From: Narthecium ossifragum
Lineage: Eukaryota > Streptophyta > Magnoliopsida > Dioscoreales > Nartheciaceae
Reading direction: 5' to 3'
Length of the DNA stretch: 64,000 nt
NCBI GenBank assembly: GCA_963920575.1
Contig: OY986966.1
Coordinates: 11,262,048-11,326,047, forward strand
In this document: positions 38,083 through 49,176 of the stretch, one piece after another
How the letters are laid out: each line of letters begins with the position of its first letter
Numbering within the stretch: position 1 is the stretch's first letter
Notes under the pieces: model-generated
Databases searched by the model: none
Seen by the model: the letters and a program-made list of their open reading frames with translations, nothing else
Told to the model about the DNA's origin: nothing
Position numbers and translations under genes: made by a program

Positions 38083-38295
38083 CCGACACCTAGAGTCCGA
38101 TCGATCCGACTACGCAGAAACGTGACAGAACATATATTTTTCAGCTATACACAGTCCGATCGATCCCTCCATCCATCCTACTGAGTCCGATCGATCCGAC
38201 ACCCATAGTCCGATCGATCGGACTCGGGAATAGCCAAAAACGGAGGATTTTTACGCAACGGATCGATCCGACACCTAAAGTCCGATCGATCTGAC
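38083..38295 (+). repeat. CCGATCGATCCGAC palindrome array in F U3
   Basis: Seven copies of GATCGATC, most within AGTCCGATCGATCCGAC, in about 210 bp just upstream of the TATA box. The flanking bases (TCCG..CGGA) differ from the A/T flanks in B, so it is the same core in another context. Confidence 0.9.
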
Positions 38296-38356
38296 TTTCC
38301 CAATGAAGAAAATCAACGGTTTAGATCTAATCCGTGGATGGAGAGACTTTGGGGGC

Positions 38357-38365
38357 TATAAATAG
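38357..38365 (+). promoter_or_regulatory. TATA box of element F LTR
   Basis: TATAAATAG lies about 60 bp after the palindrome array, matching the spacing in element B. Confidence 0.7.
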
Positions 38366-39200
38366 GAAACTTAGGGCTAATCAAGGGGGGCTTTTGGAGG
38401 ACTTTTCTGGAGCATCTGGAGGAGAGGAAGCCGCGTTAGGGTTTTATTTTCTTCGTCTTTCTTTCTTTATTTTTCTTTAAACACTTTTGTCGTCTTCATG
38501 ATGAACATGAGTGGCTAGTTTCTTCTCTAAGGTACCGATGTAGCCCTAACTGAATCATTCTATGTTATTGGATCATATTTATTTAATCAGTTTATTTTCC
38601 TTGTTTCATTCATTATTATAACTGAGATCTTAAATACCTTTATCTGGCCAATAAAAGTATTATAGATTGTTTTATGTGAGATTGGGCGAGGGTTCATTCC
38701 CTAATCTTGCAGGATCTATGAATGAATGAGTTTATGTCGAGGCCGGGTTCAAGCTAAGAATATTCTTGGTTCATAATTGTTCTTCAGAGCTTAATGGATT
38801 ATTGATTAACACTTAGTTATGGGTTCATTAGCTAGGGTTAATTGAGGGTACTTGGTGAAGACCACGGCCGAACGGATCATCATACTGGAAGAACGAGCCC
38901 TTGGAATTAAACTGAAATCTTGATTGATTCAATGCATAGAATGAGGATGTTATGGTGAAATCGGAACCTTAGTATTCATCTATCATATTTCTATCGTTTT
39001 CTTATTTCGTTATTAGATCATCTATTTTCGATACTTCATATTTCTTATTTTCCCTTCCTTATTTTCTTTCTTTTCTGTTCTTTAGCGTTTTACTCTAATA
39101 ATCTCTACAAATCTTTGTGGGTACGATACTCGTCTTGCTGCTATACTGATTGCACCGATTCGTATACTTGCGAGATATAAAATTTATTCATCAAGTTTTT

Positions 39201-39219
39201 GGCGCCGTTGCCGGGGATT
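39201..39219 (+). other. Primer binding site of F (tRNA-Asp, exact)
   Basis: TGGCGCCGTTGCCGGGGAT is the exact complement of the plant tRNA-Asp(GTC) 3' end including CCA. It lies six bases after the LTR. Confidence 0.95.
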
Positions 39220-39242
39220 TGATTAGAGTTTATTAGTAGTGA

Positions 39243-41064
39243 ATGCAAGGTCGCCGATCACGAAAAGAAAAGTTGTTGCCCTTGAATGATAAAGTAGATC
39301 AAATTGGTTGGAAGAAAAGATCTAACAAAGACAGCCTGTCCACATCAGATCTAGGAGTTCAAGAGGAGGAACAAGAGGAGATGACGCTTAATAACAATTT
39401 ACGTCCTTTGGAGGAGTACACGAGGCCTACTATTTCTACCTCACCTTCGTGCATTGCGTTACCTGCAGAGGCTAGGAATTATGAACTTAAAAATCTACAT
39501 TTTCCTATGCTTCCTGAATTTCATGGTTTACCTTCTGAAGATGCACTAACGTTTGTGAAAGATTATTATGCTACTATTCAGACTTTTCCTCTAGGTGGCA
39601 TTACTGAAGATCAACTGAGGATGCGATGTTTTCCTTATACTCTGAAAGATAAAGCGAAGAGATGGTTGATGTCGTTGCCTCCTGGATCACTAACTACTTA
39701 GGATGCAATTTATAACAAATTTGTTAGCAAATTTTATTCTCATGCTATGACTACTAACCTGAGAAGGCAAATTCCAAATTTTCAGCAATCTGATGGAGAA
39801 CCATTCCATGAAGCATGGGATAGATTTAAAATGCTTTTGATGCAATGTCCGCATCATAATTATTCTTTAGAAAATCAGATGCAATATTTCTATGATGGAC
39901 TAAATCTTTCTTGTCAGACTATGGCAGATAATGCTGCAGGTGGAGCGATGTTCAAAAGGACACCACCAGAGGCGTACGAAATTTATGAGATGCTAGGATC
40001 AAACTCGCAGCAGAGAGACACGAGGAATAAAGCGAGAGGTATCTATGAGCTTAACCAGAATGATGACATGGCAAGGCAAATCGCAGCCCTCAACAAGAAG
40101 ATGGACGCAATGATGTCCACACAAGCAAAACCGGTTGAGGTTTGTTCAATTTGCAATATTGTTGGTCATAGGTTTGATTCATGTCCTTCTGGTAATGAAT
40201 TTCCTGAATATGTGCAAGAACAAGCTAATTTGATGAATGCTTATAACCCGAGACCTAGATTTGACCCTTATGCAAATACTTACAATCCGGGTTGGAGGGA
40301 GCATCCGAATTTTTCATGGAAAAATAATGCTAATGCTAGTATGCCTACTGTTAATCAGTCTAACCCACCTATTAAGTCGTCTTTGGAAGCGACTATGTTA
40401 GCTTTTATGCAGAAAATAGACTCAAGGATGGAACAACAAGATTCGGCCATTGCTCGACATGATGTAGAATTGAAGAATGTTGCAGCATCTATCGGGAAGT
40501 TGGAAGTTCAAGTGGGACAGCTTGCAGATGCTATACGAGCCCATGTTCCAGGCAGATTTCCAAGCCAACCTGAGCAAGCAAATGCAGTTACTGTCCTTCA
40601 TCCAGGTAAGATAATTGATAATAATATTAATGTTGAAGTTACTGATAAGTGTAGTGATGATAAAAGTGAGGAAGTCAAGAGGGAAGAGCCCTCGAAGAGG
40701 CCACCGTCGGCCACATCAGCTTTTGATCATGAAGAGAGAGCAATTTCAAATTCGGAGGTTCGTCACAACACTCCTCCACCATATGTGCCGCCAATTCCTT
40801 TTCCAGGCCGCCTGAAGAAAGCCCAAATGGATAAGTTATATTCTGAAATTTATGATATTCTATCTAAGGTTAATGTGAACTTACCATTGCTTGATGTGAT
40901 TAGGAAAATGCCAGCCTTTCCAAAGTTCTTCAAGGAACTACGTACTTCTAAACATAAGTATGAACCTCATGAAAAGGTGATGGTTTCAGAGACGGCAAGC
41001 GCGGTGTTACAACGAAAACTTCCACCCAAGCTTAAGGATCCAGGGAGTTTTAATATTAATATTA
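39243..41064 (+). pseudogene. gag: Element F gag, one stop
   Basis: The frame starts at ATG 39243 (MQGRRSRKEKLLPLN, shared in style with C's MQGRRSLNNPLEP) and contains the Athila capsid region (PEFHGLPSEDALTFVKDYY, RCFPYTLKDKAKRWL). A TAG at 39699-39701 sits where TGG tryptophan is expected, and the same phase continues to 41084. The zinc knuckle CSICNIVGHRFDSC is at 40141-40184, with FDPYANTYNPGWREHPNFSW and the coiled linker (AFMQKIDSRMEQQDSAIARH) after it. Apart from the stop it looks well preserved. A 1-base deletion near 41065 moves protease out of phase. Confidence 0.9.
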
Positions 41065-41374
41065 CTGTTGTGATACAAAAATAGGGGAGGCAATGCTTGA
41101 CTTAGGAGCTAGTGTTAATTTGATGCCTTACTCTGTTTTCCTTCAGCTAGATGTTGGTAAATTAAAACCTACTACGATGTCTCTACAACTTGCAGATCGT
41201 TCAATTAAATATCCATTAGGCATTGTAGAAGACATCTTAGTACAAGTTGATAAGTTAATTATCCCTGCTGATTTTGTGATATTGGATATGGATGATGCAC
41301 CGTTGAATGATAGAAAATTACCTATTTTACTGGGTCGTCCATTTATGGCTACAGCTGAGACTATAATTAATTCC
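41065..41374 (+). pseudogene. Element F protease, truncated
   Basis: In the shifted phase the aspartic protease reads MLDLGASVNLMPYSVFLQLD from about 41093, then LQLADRSIKYPLGIVEDILV and PILLGRPFMATAETIINS. Homology ends at 41374, where the sequence becomes LTR at a run AAGAACG. The catalytic DLGAS is intact. The ORF's last residues are LTR-encoded. Confidence 0.9.
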
Positions 41375-41679
41375 AAGAACGAGCCCTTGGAATTAAACTG
41401 AAATCTTGATTGATTCAATGCATAGAATGAGGATGTTATGGTGAAATCGGAACCTTAGTATTCATCTATCATATTTCTATCGTTTTCTTATTTCCTTATT
41501 AGATCATCTATTTTCGATACTTCATATTTCTTATTTTCCCTTCCTTATTTTCTTTCTTTTCTGTTCTTTAGCGTTTTACTCTAATAATCTCTACAAATCT
41601 CTGTGGGTACGATACTCGTCTTGCTGCTATACTGATTGCACCGATTTGTATACTTGCGAGATATAAAATTTATTCATCA
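41375..41679 (+). repeat. 3' LTR remnant of element F
   Basis: About 305 bp corresponding to 38889-39194 of the 5' LTR with three visible substitutions, ending CATCA and followed by the TCCAC duplication. Confidence 0.93.
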
Positions 41680-41684
41680 TCCAC

Positions 41685-41840
41685 CCGTAAGAAATCAAAA
41701 CACAATAGCAAACATTAAAGCAAGAGCATAACACACATGAGCACGATCAAGCACACAGGGTTGTTCTACTCCTAGAACTATCCCAAACCGCGCTCAATTC
41801 TTAACCGCAAGCCTAATCCTATCCCTGGGACCTACAGCCT
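41685..41840 (-). other. Element E leader upstream of F
   Basis: About 155 bp of E leader between the primer site and the F insertion point; the last 30 bp of the leader are at 37680-37711, on the other side of F. No motif is recognised. Confidence 0.7.
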
Positions 41841-41852
41841 GCTCTGATACCA
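41841..41852 (-). other. Primer binding site of E (tRNA-iMet)
   Basis: TGGTATCAGAGC on the minus strand lies three bases after the LTR terminal CA. It is the standard initiator-tRNA-Met primer site of chromoviruses and Ty1/copia elements. Confidence 0.93.
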
Positions 41853-41855
41853 AGT

Positions 41856-44204
41856 TGTCACATCTCGACCCAGAAAACCCATCCAGGACGGGGCGTGAGG
41901 GATTCTATCTCTATTCATCTTCAATTGGCGCGATAAAAATGCGGAAAGACGGATAAATTTAAACAAATTATAATCCAGAGGTAAAAGATATTCGATTTAT
42001 ATAACATCAGTTGTACAATTCAATATTTGATACAAAATCTTCCAAGAGACAGATATAATACATAATCCCAAAAGTCCTTGAAAAGTTTACAACATATATA
42101 TTATCAAAAAGGTACAACAGTTTTATCCTCGCGCTGCCAAAGGCCGATCCCGCCGGCTCGACAGACGAAGAACTGCCGCATGCACCTGCAAACGCAGCCC
42201 GGGTAGGAGTGAGCGATAAGCTCAGTAGGGTTCTACTCTACGGCACACTGAAAAGAGGAAAACAACAACAGTGTTGTCTCTCCGCTCAAGCCTAAGGAAT
42301 GCCACGGGGTCCCACAACCGCTGTCGACTCCCCAAGGGATCCTACTCTTCTCAACCGACCACGCTGGGAACATCAACCAACACGCTGGGAGGAAAAGGAC
42401 CAGAACCAGTAGGATCACCATTACCCAGCAGGAAACCACTGCCTGGGGACCATGTCAGGGACGTCGACACCCATCCTTAAGACGTAGCCTTGGAAGACAA
42501 TACGACCTCTAAACCTCCAATACTGATAAGAGTCAACTATCGCAAATCCTCAATAACAAGAGATTTCGATGTACAATCACACCCTAATCCTGACTACCCA
42601 GCCACGGTCCTAAGGCTAGATCCGAGCTACCCGAGAGCCTCGAATCGGCGACCCAAACCATCGCCCACCTATCCTCAAATGCCTCTAATGCACACAATGC
42701 ATGAGCCTAGGCAAACATCTATCCTAGATGTCTCTACATGTCACATCATCAGTTATAAGTTTAACAGATATACAATAGCCCTCGGCACTCGCCGGCAAGA
42801 GTCTAAGGTTCCACATCTTCTCATTAGCTAGCACTCAAAGCTAGCTAATGGTTAGGCAAACAACTAAGCACTTAACTACAATCAAACATATATTAAATGC
42901 AAACGAACCATACATTAGACCAAAAAGGAAAATTACTCGATTCGATCCTCAAAATCGATAGAAATCCTTTGAAAACCCCACAACATCTACATACCTGCTT
43001 CCCAACATGTTTAGATATTAATCACAAATCAAATCCATTCAAGAAAGGCCAGAAAACCAAGTTCAAGGGGCCACGGACGATGTCACGGTCGATCTGACGA
43101 TCGACCGTGAGACCAAGGCGAAGAAAACCAAGGGGCGATGGTCGATCCACTCATCGACCCTGGGAAGCCCAAAACCAAACGGCGCCTGACGGTCGATGCG
43201 ACGGTCGACCGTCAGGTGGGATGAAAAAGGGATAGAGAGCCCGTGGTCGATCGATCCATCTACCGTGGGAGTCCAAAACCCCGACAAAGCCTGACGGACG
43301 ATGCGACGGTCGATCCGACGGTCGACCATCAGGTCCAGAAAGAGCAAATCAATACTTGACGGTCGATGCACCGATCGACAATCGAGCCTTGGGCACAGTT
43401 CATCAGAACAGTGCCGAAAATCCATTTCCTTGGAATTCAAGGATCAAATCAAGTTGGAAGTTGATGAAGTTTTGCAAGCAAGTGTAATAAACGATGGGGA
43501 AACCAATGGTATAAAGAAATCATATTTTTGATGGTTAAATCTCCTATCTAGGTCAAAACAGGCGAAAACCGACAAAACGGCGATAATACGGAAACCAGCC
43601 GTTGGAATACGGAAATCGCGAGATAGAAATATTTCAAATCATTCACATGACATGCACAAGGAGCTACATAGCATTCTAGCAAGTATTCCTACAGCAAAAA
43701 GGCAGTAAACCTATCCTAGGAGAACCCGATCCTAAGATCGAGGTAGAAACACCTACTTGAGCAAGTAGGGCAGCTCCTCCACGCGTCCAACTAGTCAAGC
43801 CGCCAAGATCCACCCTCCTAAAGCCGCGTCTCCAAGGCCTAGCTCAGCCGAAGGAGAGAGAAGGAGAGAAAACGACAGGAGAAGAGAAGGAAAGAGAGAG
43901 AAAGGGACATGGCTTATATAGAAATTCCGATCTATCTCAGCCGTCCGATTCGATCTTTCCCGATCGAGCTCCGATCTTCCGATCAGACGCACCCTAGAGA
44001 TTCTAATCAAACACATACATCAATCCAAGGCCGTGTGTGACCCGCGGGTGTGAAACCGACTAACAGAGGGCATATTTACCAAAATGCCCCTGTGGTCCAA
44101 ACCGCCATACGATCGCCCGATCGTACCCGACGCGGAACCAAACCAACAGGAAACCGGCTCTCGACCCACGCGGTCGAGCCAGGTCGGAGGGACGGGCCCT
44201 CACA
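41856..44204 (-). repeat. 5' LTR of element E
   Basis: 2,349 bp, matching the 3' LTR along its length, from TGTGAGGGCCCGTCCC (minus strand, at 44204) to GGGTCGAGATGTGACA at 41856. It has a shorter CGGTCGATC array (43070-43385) and the TATA box TATATAAG near 43913-43920. Confidence 0.92.
43070..43385 (-). repeat. CGGTCGATC dyad array in E 5' LTR
   Basis: Same array as at 31700-32065 but lacking one unit of about 40 bp near its start and one 12-bp unit in the middle. This gives direct evidence of copy-number change between the two LTRs of one element. Confidence 0.9.
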
Positions 44205-45234
44205 GAAGGCTTCCTAATCTACATCTTTCATGTTGAGCATGTTTCCAAATTCCGACTTGATTGGACCTAGTTATGACCGGAATAGGACAGCAAGAAATTA
44301 ATCCAAGGAACCCGAGTTGTAGTAGGAGTCCAACTTAGCTATAACCCTAATTCTGGGAATACACCTATAAGGAGTTTGCTGGCCGAAAATTGGAGGCCCC
44401 CCCATAGAGGGAAAAGCGAGAATTAAGGTTTGTAAGATTTTCTGGAGAAGACGGAGCCGCGGCGTGGATCCCAATCGTTTTTCATCGAATATACGGCTTC
44501 CATCACAAAGATGAGTGGCTAATTCTATACTTAGGGATCTCATGAATCGTTAGTGTAGCTTCTTTGTATTTTCTAGTTTTATACTTGTATACTTTTCTGG
44601 ACATGATCTGATAAATATGTTTTAATGATAAAAGAGTTGAGGGAACAGAGTTCCTTGATGTACTTTTAGTCCAACCTGATTTCTGTGATTGATGGTAGAG
44701 ATCTATAGGATAGTTTTGATGTGATTTGTGGATAACCGATGAGATATTTTGTGCTTAGTGACAATAGCTTGTGCTAAGGTTACCCCGAAGACAATCTATG
44801 CTAATCAAAAATAAAATATGCCTTTGGAAAATACTCACCTTCTATCAGGGATTAATGTAAGCTTAAGAAGCTATGAATCTATAATGTCTCGATAAGAAAA
44901 CAAGAGGATAATTAGAGAATAGAGGAAGTGAAACTAAATTGGATTGAGTAATCCCTACGTCTTCTCTCATTAATATATTTCAATCTATTTACATTGCTTT
45001 CTTAACTAGTTTTAATTAATCAGTCTCCAAAATCCAAATCAATCCTTCTCGCTTTAAGTTTAGACTTTCGAGATTTAATTCTGGTTTTTCCTTTGTAATC
45101 AAAGTTTTCCCTGTAATTCGATCCCGTATTTCATCACTATTCTACCCCTTAGTTTAGTATTTTGAATAAGGGTTTATAAATTCTATTTTTGATTGAGTTT
45201 GCATCTGATTTAACGACGCGTTTGCAAGTCATCA
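44205..45234 (+). repeat. 5' LTR of element C, second part
   Basis: After the right GAAGG copy (44205-44209) the C LTR resumes and ends GCAAGTCATCA at 45234. Together with 30068-30446 it is about 1.40 kb, against 1,445 bp for the 3' LTR. A TATA-like TATAAGGAG is at 44366-44374, and the same element at 60257-60265 in the 3' LTR reads TATAAGAAG. Confidence 0.92.
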
Positions 45235-45239
45235 ATTTT

Positions 45240-45258
45240 TGGCGTCGTTGTCGGGGAT
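45240..45258 (+). other. Primer binding site of C (tRNA-Asp type, degenerate)
   Basis: TGGCGTCGTTGTCGGGGAT differs from the tRNA-Asp complement at two positions, both C-to-T transitions. It lies five bases after the LTR. Confidence 0.9.
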
Positions 45259-45419
45259 TCTTCAGATTTACAACGGAGTATCGATTTGATTTTTTCTTAA
45301 CTCTTTTTCTGAGCGTAGTTAGATTCTTATTTTTAATTACTTTATTTTACATTTTTTTAGGATTTTTCTGACAATGTTCTAGAATTTTTGCAGCATTGGA
45401 ACGATTTTACCTTGAAGCA

Positions 45420-45615
45420 AACGGACGGTCGACCGCCACATCGACCGCCGGATCGACCATCGTGCTCTACGATAGCCACGGTCGACCGTGACATCGACCA
45501 CCGGATCGACCGTGAGGCTTTGTCACGAAAAAAAGCTTCTCAGGGTCGATACGAGGATCGACCGTCGCTTCTTCAAGTAAGGTTGCACAGTCCCACGGTC
45601 AACCATGAGGTCGGC
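45420..45615 (+). repeat. CGGTCGACC/ATCGACC dyad array in C leader
   Basis: About nine CGGTCGA or TCGACCG half-sites in about 195 bp between primer site and gag, with facing pairs such as CGGTCGACCG. It is the same motif as in the LTR leaders of chromovirus E and LTR I, although C is an Athila element. The ORF at 45388-45762 across it is a by-product of the repeats. Confidence 0.88.
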
Positions 45616-45736
45616 CGCGAGCGCAATCAAGTTAGTTTTCTGACTTTAAAACTTTTCGTTTCAATCGTTGTTTTTCAGATTTTCTCCTCTCCTCTGAATA
45701 TTCTATTTTCTTTTTCTCTTTTTGGTGTGATCTTGC

Positions 45737-46620
45737 ATGCAAGGCAGACGATCCCTGAATAACCCGCTGGAACCTTTGGATCTAGAAATAGAGGCCACAC
45801 TTCGAACAGCTAGAACCTTAGGACAAAAATCTTTAAGTAATTACCTGGAAGCCTTAAGTAACCTACAATCTTTAATGGTTGAAAGCGAGGAACATGTCAT
45901 TGACCCGAATGATAATATGGGTAGGGGTGGAAATGATAACAATAATAGAGAAGTCTCAATTAGGAATCACTTCATACCTGAACCTTATACCTATGCTTCT
46001 TGTATCAACCCACCTACCATTAATGCTACACATTATGAGATTAAACCTAACTGGATTATAGCCTTACCTTCTTTCTATGGGCATGAGAATGATGATGCCT
46101 TGAAATCCTTTCCATGTTCAAACCTCAGCATTTTAATGATGATGCCTTTAGACTCAAGCTTTTCCCTTTTTCTTTGAAAGACAAGGCTAAATATTGGCTC
46201 CAAACTTTAGCTCCAAATTCGATTTCAACATGGGATCAACTTCAGGATGCTTTCCTTAAAAAATATTTCCCTATCATTAAACTATCGAACCATCATTATT
46301 TCTTTTAACCAAAATGAAGATGAGATGTTTCATGAAGCTTGAGAAAGATTTAAGAATCTTCTTAGAGAGTGTCCTCATCATGAGGTACCTGAGTGGTAGT
46401 TAGCTATTCGTTTTATAATGGCCTTAATGATCGTTATAGGACAATGGTCGAAGCCTGCTGCGGAGGTGTTGTCCTTAGTAAACCTTGGACTGCTCTTTGG
46501 GAAATGTACGATAACCTTGCTGAAAATTCACAACACAGTGCCTCAGTTTCTAGGCGTCTACCACTGTTCGTAATTCTCAGGAAATTTATGAAATTTCTGA
46601 ATTCCAAAGCCTCTCCGCAC
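45737..46620 (+). pseudogene. gag: Element C gag, capsid part
   Basis: The frame starts at ATG 45737 (MQGRRSLNNPLEPLDLEIE) and reaches the Athila capsid segment (IRNHFIPEPYTYASCINPP, THYEIKPNWIIALPSFYGHE). A frameshift follows near 46110, the reading moves to LKLFPFSLKDKAKYWLQTL and FLKKYFPII, then several stops near 46305-46400, then YNGLNDRYRTMVEACCGG. It is strongly decayed. Confidence 0.85.
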
Positions 46621-46652
46621 AAGTAGCTCTCCTAACTAAAGATTTAAATCAG

Positions 46653-47450
46653 TTGAAAACAGGTCAAACGCTTACTCAACAATTGCCTCACACTTCTTTC
46701 GATACCTGTGCCCTTCGTCTTAGCTTTGATCATCGTATCACTGATTGTCACTTGGCTCCCAATTTCCTTGACTTTGTTCAGGAACAAGCTAATGCAATTT
46801 ATGCTTTTTCCAAAGTATCTAAAAAGATCTTCCTTACCGAACAAGTCAATTCGATTTTGAAACATGATACACCTCCCAAACTGAAAGATCCTGGTACCCC
46901 TACCATACCTTGTTGTATATGAGACTACCATATTGATGGTGCCCTTCTTAATTTAGGTGCCAGTGTTAACCTTATGCCATATTACCTTTATAAGGAATTT
47001 GGGTTGGGAGAACATAAACAAACAACAGTGATCTTGCAATTAGCTGATAGGTCCATTAAGACACCTAGAGGTATCTTAGAAGATGTTTTAGTCAAAGTGG
47101 ATAATTTCTTCTTTCCTGCTGACTTTGTTGTCTTAGATATGGAATCTGCTATCCACTGCAAAAAGATTGTACCAATTATTCTGGGATGTCCCTTTTTGGC
47201 CACAGCTAATGCCTGCATAAATTGTCGAACTGGTGTGATGGATGTTTCTTTTGGTCACATGCATATTAAATTAAATATTTTTAAAACTGCATGTTTGCCT
47301 GAGCCTGATAATGATGAATGTTTTAATGTTGATACTTTGACTGAATGTATTGATGATAGATCGCATGCCATGATTTCTGATGAATTCTCTGATATTTTGC
47401 ATGATTATGACTCTGATAATGATGATGATGTTAATTTAGAAATTGCATAA
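46653..47450 (+). pseudogene. Element C gag end and protease, active site lost
   Basis: The knuckle reads CALRLSFDHRITDC: the second cysteine and the glycine are lost relative to B's CFLCSAPGHDVTDC. The long linker between AIYAFSK and KKIFLTEQVNSIL is missing: element B has roughly 300 residues there and C joins them directly. After a TGA (46921-46923) protease reads LLNLGASVNLMPYYLYKEFG, with the catalytic aspartate replaced by asparagine. The flap and VVLDME region are otherwise well kept. The end is the acidic connector. Confidence 0.87.
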
Positions 47451-47771
47451 TCGAAAGATGACACTGACACACACAAATCAGATTTACCGACCGATCTGTC
47501 AGACCAACGACCAATCGGTCAGGACACAATGAAGATTGAAACTGTTTCTTGGATGGTTTAACCCCTTCCACCGCTCTCTTCTACTCATGCACCTTCTTCA
47601 CTGGAAGCACCACTTGATTTAGAATTAAAACCACCGCTTAAAACGCTAAAATACATTTTTCTAGGATCAGATTCCTCTCTTCCTGTTATCATCTCTTCTT
47701 CACTCTCAAACGATCAGGAGAGCCAACTTATAGAGGTTCTGAACCAACATAGGAAAGCCATAGGTTGGTTA
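47451..47771 (+). pseudogene. Element C protease-RT connector
   Basis: It opens with repeated ACCGACCGATC-like bases at about 47488-47520 and continues as a degenerate copy of the B connector (PPLSSTHAPSSLEAPLDL-type and PLKTLKYIFLGSDSSLPVII), with at least one stop. Confidence 0.7.
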
Positions 47772-49176
47772 GTGGCTGATTTGAAAGGTATTGACCCCTC
47801 GATTTGCATGCATAAGATTCATCTCGATGATGAATCTAAAACTGTTAGGGAAATGCAACGCCGCATTAATCCTAATATGAAAGAGGTGGTGAAGAAAGAG
47901 GTAGTGAAACTTTTAGATGCCGGTATTGTTTACCCAATTTCTGATAGCCAGTGGGTCAGCCCTACATAAGTAGTTCCTAAGAAATCCAGCTTAACAGTGG
48001 TAGAAAATGAGAACGGTGATCAGATCCCAATGCGCCAATGCGCCAAACCACCGGATGGCGTGTTTGCATTGATTATAGGAAATTAAATGCTTTGACTAAA
48101 AAAGATCACTTCCCTCTCCCTTTCATTGAACAAATCTTAGAAAGACTTTCCGGCCAGAGTTATTATTGTTTTCTAGATAGATATTCAGGGTATAACCAAG
48201 TTGCAGTCGATCCTCAGGATCAAGAGAAGACTACTTTTACTTGCCCTTTTGGTACTTTTGCTTATCGTAGGATGCCTTTTGATCTTTGTAATGCACCTGT
48301 GACTTTTCAAAGGTGTATGATGGCCATCTTCTCTGACATGATTGATAAATTCCTAGAAGTCTTCATGGATGATTTTTCTTTGTTTGGAAATTCTTTCGAC
48401 TCCTGTTTAGACAATCTTTCTAAAGTCCTTGATCGATGCATTGAAACTAACTTAATTCTGAGTTGGGAAAAGAGTCATTTTATGGTTCAGGAATGAATTG
48501 TCTTAGGTCACATTGTTTCAGAACGTGATATAAAGATTGATACGGCCAAAGTTGAATTAATTTCTAATCTATCTCCACCGACTTCTGTGCGCCAAATTCA
48601 TTCTTTTCTAGGTCATGTTGGATTCTATCGTCGATTCATTAAAGATTTTTCTAAAATTTCACGACCCTTGTGTGAATTACTAGCCAACGATATCCCTTTT
48701 GTCTTTGATTACGCATGTTTGACTGCTTTCAAGACCATTCGTGATTTACTGTCTACCACACCTATCGTTCATGCCCCTGATTATTCTCTACCTTTTATAC
48801 TTATGTGCGATGCTTCTGATTCTGCCATAGGAGCTGTTTTAGGACAACGAGTAAATAAATTCCACATGTGATTTATTATGCCAATAAGACCCCCTCTGAA
48901 TCTCAATTAAATTATACGACTACTAAGAAGGAATTATTAGCAGTGATTTTTACATTGGAAAAATATCGTCCCTACCTCCTAGGTTCCAAAATCCTTATCT
49001 ACAATGATCATGCTGCCTTACGATATCTTTTAGCTAAAAATGATACCAAACCTAGACTAATTCGTTGGATCTTGCTTTTGCAAGAATTTGATCTAGAAAT
49101 TAGGGATAAGAAGGGTTCAGAAAATGTAGTTGATGATCACTTCTCTCGCCTTCCTTTGGAGCATATTCTTGATAAC
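47772..49176 (+). pseudogene. Element C reverse transcriptase and RNase H
   Basis: The domain order is [71 protein letters not shown] (G changed to D) and FMDD at 48362-48373. RNase H runs from FILMCDASDSAIGAVLGQ, a stop near 48870, through [20 protein letters not shown] to [20 protein letters not shown]. Stops occur at about 47968 (TAA), 48495 and 48870. The reading is interrupted at the ATAAC duplication by solo LTR G1 and continues in phase at 51412. Confidence 0.88.

Larger units (their letters stand above)
37712..39194 (+). repeat. 5' LTR of element F
   Basis: 1,483 bp, from TGATGAGTGCATGAAAGG to AAATTTATTCATCA. It contains a CCGATCGATCCGAC palindrome array at 38083-38295 and a TATA box at 38357-38365. 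The region from 38889 onwards is the part retained in the 3' copy. Confidence 0.93.
37712..41679 (+). mobile_element. Element F: young Athila element with internal deletion
   Basis: F sits in the leader of E with TCCAC at 37707-37711 and 41680-41684. It has a full 5' LTR (37712-39194), an exact tRNA-Asp primer site, gag and the start of protease, then jumps directly into the middle of the 3' LTR at about 41375. RT, RNase H, integrase and about 1.18 kb of the 3' LTR are missing. The two LTR remnants differ at about 3 of 305 positions by eye, so F is the youngest clear element. Confidence 0.93.
30447..44204 (-). mobile_element. Element E: Tekay/Del-like chromovirus, reverse orientation
   Basis: E lies on the minus strand, with LTRs at 41856-44204 (5') and 30447-32886 (3') and flanking GAAGG at 30442-30446 and 44205-44209. 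Its primer site is the classic TGGTATCAGAGC next to the 5' LTR. Gag, protease, RT, RNase H, integrase and a chromodomain follow in order. Chromovirus identity rests on the C-terminal chromodomain. It has five in-frame stops and two frameshifts but is otherwise collinear, and it holds element F in its leader. About 9.8 kb without F. Confidence 0.92.

Noticed and set aside
45388..45762. ORF before C gag as a possible extra protein
   Set aside because: It consists of arginine/aspartate repeats from the palindrome array and then runs out of phase with gag.
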